From contig JAFUEP010000044.1 in assembly GCA_017470345.1 (NCBI GenBank), positions 1 through 64,000 of the forward strand: a DNA stretch of 64,000 bases. The letters run 5' to 3'. Under the pieces are notes generated by a model. It searched no databases. It was not told the DNA's origin and saw nothing but the letters and a program-made list of their open reading frames with translations. Both the position numbers and the translations under genes were made by a program. Each line of letters starts with the position of its first letter. Position 1 is the stretch's first letter. The stretch is from Prevotella sp. GTDB lineage: Bacteria > Bacteroidota > Bacteroidia > Bacteroidales > Bacteroidaceae. Positions 59,383-64,000 of the stretch are shown here, one piece after another.

Positions 59383-62300
59383 TCACGGCAGCATCACGGC
59401 ACCGAGCTGGCGCTTGCCGTCCATGAGGATGCGCAGGGGACGCTCGAAGCGGACGTGGCGCACGTGCTCGGTCTCCTCGACGGCCGGCATCCGGTCGAGC
59501 ACGTCCTTCTGATAGATACCGTCGCCGGTGTAGGTGTTGATGGTGAAGTAGCCGACGCCGAACGACGTGAGGTTCTGGAAGAAGTGGGTGCCCTGCGAGG
59601 GGTCGACATGATAGTTCTTCAGCCCGGTCTCGACGATGACGCGCGAGGCGGAGATGTGGGGCCACTTCACGGGGATGCCCAGCCAGGGGTCGGAGGAGCC
59701 CCAACGGCCCGGGCCGATGAGGACATAGCCCTCGCCCCGCTCCAGGAAGCGGCGGTTGATCTGTTCTATCTCGCAGGCTATCTGCGGGTTGGCGGCCGCC
59801 GTGAAGTCCTCGCCGGCCTTGACGTAGACCACGTCGCAGACGTCGTCGCCGATGCCGTGGCCCAGTGAGGTCTGTGAGCGCAGCAGGCACTGTTCGGCCG
59901 GCAGGGCCGAGATGTCCTCGTCGAGCATCTGCTTCGAGTCGACGATGGGACGTATCTGGAGCAGGTAGAGCCGGCCCTGGCGGTTGGCGTCGAGCTTGCA
60001 GGCGAACTCTATCTCGACGGGACGCTTCATCTCGTCGGCCCCTAAATGCTGCACCAGCCGGAGCAGTTCGGGAAGGGGGAAGATGCCCTGCTGGAGCACG
60101 CCGACGAAGGAGATGACCTTGCGCCCGCCTTCATAGTAGCCGGGCCGGATGAGCTGGTCGACGGGGTCGTAGGTCGAACTGATATACTGCAGCGAACCGT
60201 CCTGCTCGGCCTGCCTGACGCGCAGGTTGAGGATATTGAAACCGTCGTCGACCTTGAAGTCGGTGCCCACGCGACTCATGTCGAGGGCATAGAAGCGGGT
60301 CTGCGTGTCGCGCAGGGCCAGCTCCATCTCGCTCATCTGCAGGATCTGGTTGGGATGGTAGGGCGAGAAGCGCAGCGTCTGGCCGCCGTCGACGATATAC
60401 TTGCCCAGTCCGAGGGCGAGCGATACGATGCCCTCCTCGGCCTTCTCGTCGCCGATAGGATAATAGTTGAGCGAGCGCAGCACGCCCGAGAACGTCGGAT
60501 AGAAGCGGTCGCCATATTGCTGGCCGACGACCTCCTGCAGGATGACGGCCATCTTCTCCTGGTCGATGACGTTCTGCGTGGCCGTCATGTAGGCCTTCGA
60601 GTCGCGGTAGTAGACCGAGGCGTAGACGCTCTTGATGGCGGCGGCCAGCATGTGGAGCATGGCCTGGCGGTCGTCGCTGTAGGGGATCATGTAGGTGGAG
60701 TAGATGCCGGCGAAGGGCTGATAGTGGGAGTCCTCGAGCAGCGAGGAGGAGCGCACGGCGATGGGGCTCTTCGTGGCCTCGAAGAAGGTGAGGAAGTCGT
60801 CGATGAGGTCATCGGGCAGCTGTCCCTCGAGGAAGTGTTGCAGGATGACCTCGTCGGGCGCATTGCTCAGGGCGATGCCCCAGAGGTCGTTCTGGTCCAT
60901 GAAGTCGTCGAAGAAGTCGGTGCAGAGCACCACCGTCTTCGGAATCGAGACACTGGCGTTCTCAAACTGGTTGAGCTCAGGATGGCGCTTGATGATGTTG
61001 TCGAGGAAGGCCAGGCCGCGTCCCTTACCGCCGAGCGAGCCGTCGCCGATGCGGGCGAAGTGGGCGAAGCGGTCGAACTTCTTGCGGTCGAAGACGGCGA
61101 CGACGCCGATGTTCTTCATCTTACGATACTGCACGATGGCCTCGAAGATGATGTCGCGGTGGGCGTTGGCATCCTTCAGGCGGTCCCAGGTGATGTGCTT
61201 GAGAAACTGCGACACGGGGAAGATGGCGCGGGCGCAGAGCCAGCGGCTCATGTGGTTGCGGCGGATGTGCCACGTGAACGAGTCGTCGGGGATGTTGTAG
61301 AGGTTGTCCTGCAGCTCCTTCAGCGACCGCACGCGCAGAATCTCCTGCTTCGTCTGCGGGTCGCGGAAGATGAAGTCGCCGAAGCCCATGTGCTCCTCGA
61401 GCAGATGACGCAGGTCGACGTTCATCTTCGACGAGTTCTTGTCGATGAAGTGGAAGTCCTCCTGGCGGGCCCGCTCGCGGTTCTGCGACTCCGAGCTGGT
61501 CAGGATGAGCGGCACGAAGGGGTCGCGCTCACGGATGGCGCGCAACAGCTTCAGTCCAGCCTCAGGATTGCTCTCGGCCGTCTGCTGGCGCACCTCGGCG
61601 GGATTCAGCGACGTCGAGCCGCCTCGCATGGGGAAGCGGGTATCGGAGATGACGCCCTGCACGTTGTCGTGATACTTCTCATAGAACTGCCATGCCTCCT
61701 CGTAGTTGCGGGCCAGCAGCACCTTCGGGCGGCCGCGCTTGCGCTGGGCGGCGGCATGGGGGTTGAGGGCCTCGGTCGAGAAGCGCTTCGACTGGGCCAA
61801 TATATAATTATATAGGTTAGGAAGGATCGAGGAATAGAAGCGGATGGAGTCCTCGACGAGCAGGATGACCTGCACGCCCGCCTCCTCGATGTCGTGGTCG
61901 AGGTTCATGCGGTCCTCGATGAGCTTGATGATCGAGAGGATGAGGTTAGTGTTGCCCAGCCAGCAGAAGATGGCATCGAAGATGGAGAGGTCCTCGTCCT
62001 GCATGCGCCTCGTGATGCCATGCGAGAAGGGCGTCAGCACGACGCAGGGCACGTCGGGGTTGAGAGCCTTCACCTCGCGGGCCACGGCAAAGGCGTCGTT
62101 GTCGGCCGTGCCGGGCATACAGATGACGAGGTCGATCGAGGTGGTCTGCAGCACGTGGTGGGCCTCCTCGATGGTCGAGACCTGTGTGAACGTGGGCGGA
62201 TAGCGCAGTCCCAGCTCGGTGTACTCGTCGAAAATCTTCTCGTCCACACGTCCGTCGTCCTCCAGCATGAAGGCGTCGTAAGGATTAGCCACAATCAGCA

Positions 62301-62385
62301 CGTTGAAGATGCGCCGCGTCATCAGATTGACGAACGAGACGTCCTTCAGCAGGAAATTATTGAACTCCTGGGGGATATTAGCCAT
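59383..62385 (-). CDS. response-regulator-linked PEP/pyruvate dikinase N-domain protein
   Basis: 1000 aa. Residues about 28-150 are a receiver-like fold lacking a clear phospho-Asp (VICMPGTAD). Residues about 175-335 are a better receiver: LLVEDSIRFY acidic pair, SDTRFP with the acceptor Asp, LTSSES and FIDKNS. From about 445 a PPDK_N ATP-grasp domain follows (GDGSLGGKGRGLAFLDNI, IAVRSSSLLEDSHYQPFAGI, RPVEIEFACKLD, LYLLQIRPI). The His-carrying swivel domain and the PEP-binding barrel of PEP synthase are not present. It may be a regulatory nucleotide-binding enzyme; the reaction is unknown. Confidence 0.85.
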   Translation of the reverse strand: MANIPQEFNNFLLKDVSFVNLMTRRIFNVLIVANPYDAFMLEDDGRVDEKIFDEYTELGLRYPPTFTQVSTIEEAHHVLQTTSIDLVICMPGTADNDAFAVAREVKALNPDVPCVVLTPFSHGITRRMQDEDLSIFDAIFCWLGNTNLILSIIKLIEDRMNLDHDIEEAGVQVILLVEDSIRFYSSILPNLYNYILAQSKRFSTEALNPHAAAQRKRGRPKVLLARNYEEAWQFYEKYHDNVQGVISDTRFPMRGGSTSLNPAEVRQQTAESNPEAGLKLLRAIRERDPFVPLILTSSESQNRERARQEDFHFIDKNSSKMNVDLRHLLEEHMGFGDFIFRDPQTKQEILRVRSLKELQDNLYNIPDDSFTWHIRRNHMSRWLCARAIFPVSQFLKHITWDRLKDANAHRDIIFEAIVQYRKMKNIGVVAVFDRKKFDRFAHFARIGDGSLGGKGRGLAFLDNIIKRHPELNQFENASVSIPKTVVLCTDFFDDFMDQNDLWGIALSNAPDEVILQHFLEGQLPDDLIDDFLTFFEATKSPIAVRSSSLLEDSHYQPFAGIYSTYMIPYSDDRQAMLHMLAAAIKSVYASVYYRDSKAYMTATQNVIDQEKMAVILQEVVGQQYGDRFYPTFSGVLRSLNYYPIGDEKAEEGIVSLALGLGKYIVDGGQTLRFSPYHPNQILQMSEMELALRDTQTRFYALDMSRVGTDFKVDDGFNILNLRVRQAEQDGSLQYISSTYDPVDQLIRPGYYEGGRKVISFVGVLQQGIFPLPELLRLVQHLGADEMKRPVEIEFACKLDANRQGRLYLLQIRPIVDSKQMLDEDISALPAEQCLLRSQTSLGHGIGDDVCDVVYVKAGEDFTAAANPQIACEIEQINRRFLERGEGYVLIGPGRWGSSDPWLGIPVKWPHISASRVIVETGLKNYHVDPSQGTHFFQNLTSFGVGYFTINTYTGDGIYQKDVLDRMPAVEETEHVRHVRFERPLRILMDGKRQLGAVMLP

Positions 62386-62622
62386 TGTTGATCTCAGTTT
62401 AAACAGGGCTGCGAGGCGTGCCCGCTTTCCCTTTTAATAATTGTTCATGCGACTTTCGCCGCACACTACTCGCAAAAACTCTTAATTAGCCAAGCTTCGT
62501 ATCTCTTTAGGCACTGCATTCGAGAGAGAGCGTGTTTCGTGTCTTATCCCGCCCATCTATTAATTTAAAGGGACAATTACTTATAGGATTTCTCGTCGCA
62601 ATCTCGAATGCGAATATACGTC
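62386..62622. other. intergenic region, nothing recognised
   Basis: 237 bp between two minus-strand genes. I see no ORF, tRNA or convincing -7 box. The sequence is of mixed composition, with runs such as TTAATTTAAAGGGACAATTA and ATTCGAGAGAGAGCG. Confidence 0.4.
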
Positions 62623-63966
62623 TTACGGGACGATTTTACCCAGGATGATATTCACCAAGACTGTCACATCAGCATTTGTCACTGAACCGTCACCATCCAC
62701 ATCGGCATTTCCAATTCTCAATTGTCCGTTTATATTATCGGTTTTGCGGAGAATAATGTTCATCAAAGCCGTAACGTCAACTACCGAAAGTCGTCCGTCA
62801 CCGTTCACGTCGCCAGGAATAGTACTAGGCATCACATCGCTCAACGTGGCTTCGCTCCCGTAGTAGGTCAGACGGAAGTTATCCCAGATGGCCCAGAGAG
62901 TAGTGTTATTCTCCAGCCTGGCTCCCAGGGTGAGAGTGCCAGCATCGGTGAGTTCGATGTACATAGGCTCTGCCTCGTACAGCCCTTGGCGGAAAGACTC
63001 TCCGGCGGCTGTCATCGATTCTTCTGTACCAGACCGCTCAGGGAATGCTGTTGTCGCGTCGTTGATGTAGAAATATGGCAGATGGTCATAATCGGAGCCG
63101 TCCTGCCTGTAGAATCCCTGGGCTGTGAGTTTGTAGACGCCCTTGGGTGCATCCGCGATGACTTGCGACAGGTCGAATGTGCTGTGCCATGACTCGGCGC
63201 AGGCATTGGGGTGTGTCTCGTCGGCACCGCCACCGATGTCGTAGTTCCACGTGTTGCTTATCGTCCATGCGCTCCATGTATCACGGCGGTTGCGTCCGAA
63301 GCCGGGATCTTTGATCAGGAACGTCGCGTCGACTGGGGACTCCACGGTGGCTGCAGCGAGGGTGGCCTGCTCCTCGGCGAGCATGTCCTGTTCAGAAATT
63401 ACCTCCCACAGCGCGTTCTCGCTGTCGGCTCCCAGACCATTGGTGAGGACGGAGGTTGTGCCGTCATAGCCGATGTAGCTGCCCTCGTCGATGGCAAAGG
63501 TGTAGTACTCTCCTTTTGGAGTGATAGTCACGCTGGCAGGCTGGCTGTCCATGAAGAGGTTCGCTCCGAGGTAATAGTCGGTGCCACCGTTGGACACCAA
63601 GCTCTCTATGGTGTACCTGCCGTCGTTGAGACGGGCGAGGGTCACATAGACGTGCTCGTCGACGAGCGAGGCCTGCGTGCCCCACTTGTTGTCGGCACCC
63701 CAGTACTGCCCAGTGGCAACGTTCCGCAGGTAGTAGATGCCGTCGGCCAGGTCGGCCTCGGGATCCGGCTCGTCGACTTGTCCGGTAGCCGACACCTGCT
63801 TTCTCTTGCGGTTGCCAAGTTGGTCATACGTATAGGTAACGGATGTTCCGTTGGGGAACACCACCTTTGTCAGCCTATTCAGCTTGTCGTAGGCATAGGT
63901 TGTCTGGGCGAGTGCCGGCAGTGTTACCAGAAGGCAAGACAAAGTATAGAATAATCTTTGTTTCAT
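62623..63966 (-). CDS. secreted YD-repeat protein with dockerin-like C-terminus
   Basis: 447 aa. Signal peptide LFYTLSCLLVTLPALAQ, then immediately two YD/RHS-type repeats (TYAYDKLNRLTKVVFPNGTS; VTYTYDQLGNRKRK). The middle (about 75-375) resembles a lectin-like and carbohydrate-binding beta region (GIYYLRNVATGQYWGADNKW; FYRQDGSDYDHLPYFYIND). The end has two EF-hand-like dockerin type I repeats: DVNGDGRLSVVDVTALMNII and DVDGDGSVTNADVTVLVNII. It lacks the long RHS shell and any toxin tip. It could be a cell-surface protein attached via its dockerin, or a remnant of a larger RHS gene. Confidence 0.8.
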   Translation of the reverse strand: MKQRLFYTLSCLLVTLPALAQTTYAYDKLNRLTKVVFPNGTSVTYTYDQLGNRKRKQVSATGQVDEPDPEADLADGIYYLRNVATGQYWGADNKWGTQASLVDEHVYVTLARLNDGRYTIESLVSNGGTDYYLGANLFMDSQPASVTITPKGEYYTFAIDEGSYIGYDGTTSVLTNGLGADSENALWEVISEQDMLAEEQATLAAATVESPVDATFLIKDPGFGRNRRDTWSAWTISNTWNYDIGGGADETHPNACAESWHSTFDLSQVIADAPKGVYKLTAQGFYRQDGSDYDHLPYFYINDATTAFPERSGTEESMTAAGESFRQGLYEAEPMYIELTDAGTLTLGARLENNTTLWAIWDNFRLTYYGSEATLSDVMPSTIPGDVNGDGRLSVVDVTALMNIILRKTDNINGQLRIGNADVDGDGSVTNADVTVLVNIILGKIVP

Positions 63967-64000
63967 ATCGGGTAATAAGCTTAATTTACAGGTCCCATCG

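Noticed and set aside
62623-63966. RHS/polymorphic toxin
   Set aside because: Only two YD repeats and no PxxxxDPxGL-type cleavage site or toxin tip; the C-terminus is dockerin-like.

Overview
The window reads as a chromosomal segment of a high-GC member of the Bacteroidales, most likely a Prevotella-like Prevotellaceae. Evidence seen directly: many genes are preceded by the Bacteroidota -7 box TAnnTTTG (usually TACCTTTG or TAACTTTG), Shine-Dalgarno sequences are essentially absent, and the gene content is typical of the group (DUF4290, DUF1599, the BT_3928-like DoxX protein, Omp28-like proteins, proteins with C-terminal sorting-like tails, a REC-PPDK_N protein). I saw no rRNA, tRNA or CRISPR array.

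Layout. 1-5.1 kb: end of an unknown gene, a secreted carboxypeptidase-regulatory-like protein, a HAD hydrolase, an MscS channel and metG. 5.1-11 kb: a surface-glycan cluster with a Wzx-type flippase, a sugar-cluster protein, an asparagine-synthase-like amidotransferase and a TagD-like cytidylyltransferase on the minus strand, facing a LicD protein and a glycosyltransferase. 11-14.2 kb: minus-strand operon nitroreductase - yicC - [DUF559-gmk] - nadD. 14.7-22.1 kb: plus-strand core run tsaB - DUF4290 - murA - rimM - (AT-rich zinc-ribbon membrane protein) - dxr - rseP. 22-24.4 kb: acyltransferase and a short ComEC. 24.4-28.5 kb: GH53 endo-galactanase and a large secreted protein. 28.6-34.4 kb: MacAB-TolC-like efflux operon. 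34.4-36.5 kb: YtrA-like GntR/ABC operon with a visible operator. 36.9-41.4 kb: ABC exporter, NAD kinase and CCA-adding enzyme. 41.4-48 kb: lipoprotein, DUF1599, DoxX-like protein, tpiA, SPOR protein, folE, aquaporin, a candidate small RNA and a YqiA-like hydrolase. 48-57.5 kb: Omp28-like paralogues surrounding an AT-rich island with a trypsin-like lipoprotein protease. 57.6-64 kb: membrane-anchored TPR-AraC regulator, REC-PPDK_N protein and a YD-repeat/dockerin secreted protein.

The most striking property is a set of short GC-rich palindromic repeats inserted IN FRAME inside housekeeping genes. I separate them into families. A (~41 bp, core CCCCTCCGAGGGAGGGG) is in metG, nadD and gmk and next to yicC. 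B (93-94 bp, two ~34-bp inverted arms around a conserved ~26-bp spacer) is in murA, a MacB permease and cca. C (92 bp) forms the murA C-terminus. D is in the YqiA-like gene. F (99 bp) is in an ABC exporter. E is a softer group of AGTGAAAAGTGAA/TCACTTTTCACT tracts that lies between genes but also supplies stop codons, C-termini and internal loops. Two family A copies in inverted orientation exactly bracket a small, lower-GC DUF559 endonuclease-like gene, which is thereby fused in frame to guanylate kinase. This looks like a DUF559 cassette with repeat termini, and I propose it as the best candidate for an undescribed mobile system. Mobility is an inference; the inverted repeats, the fusion and the in-frame copies are visible in the sequence.
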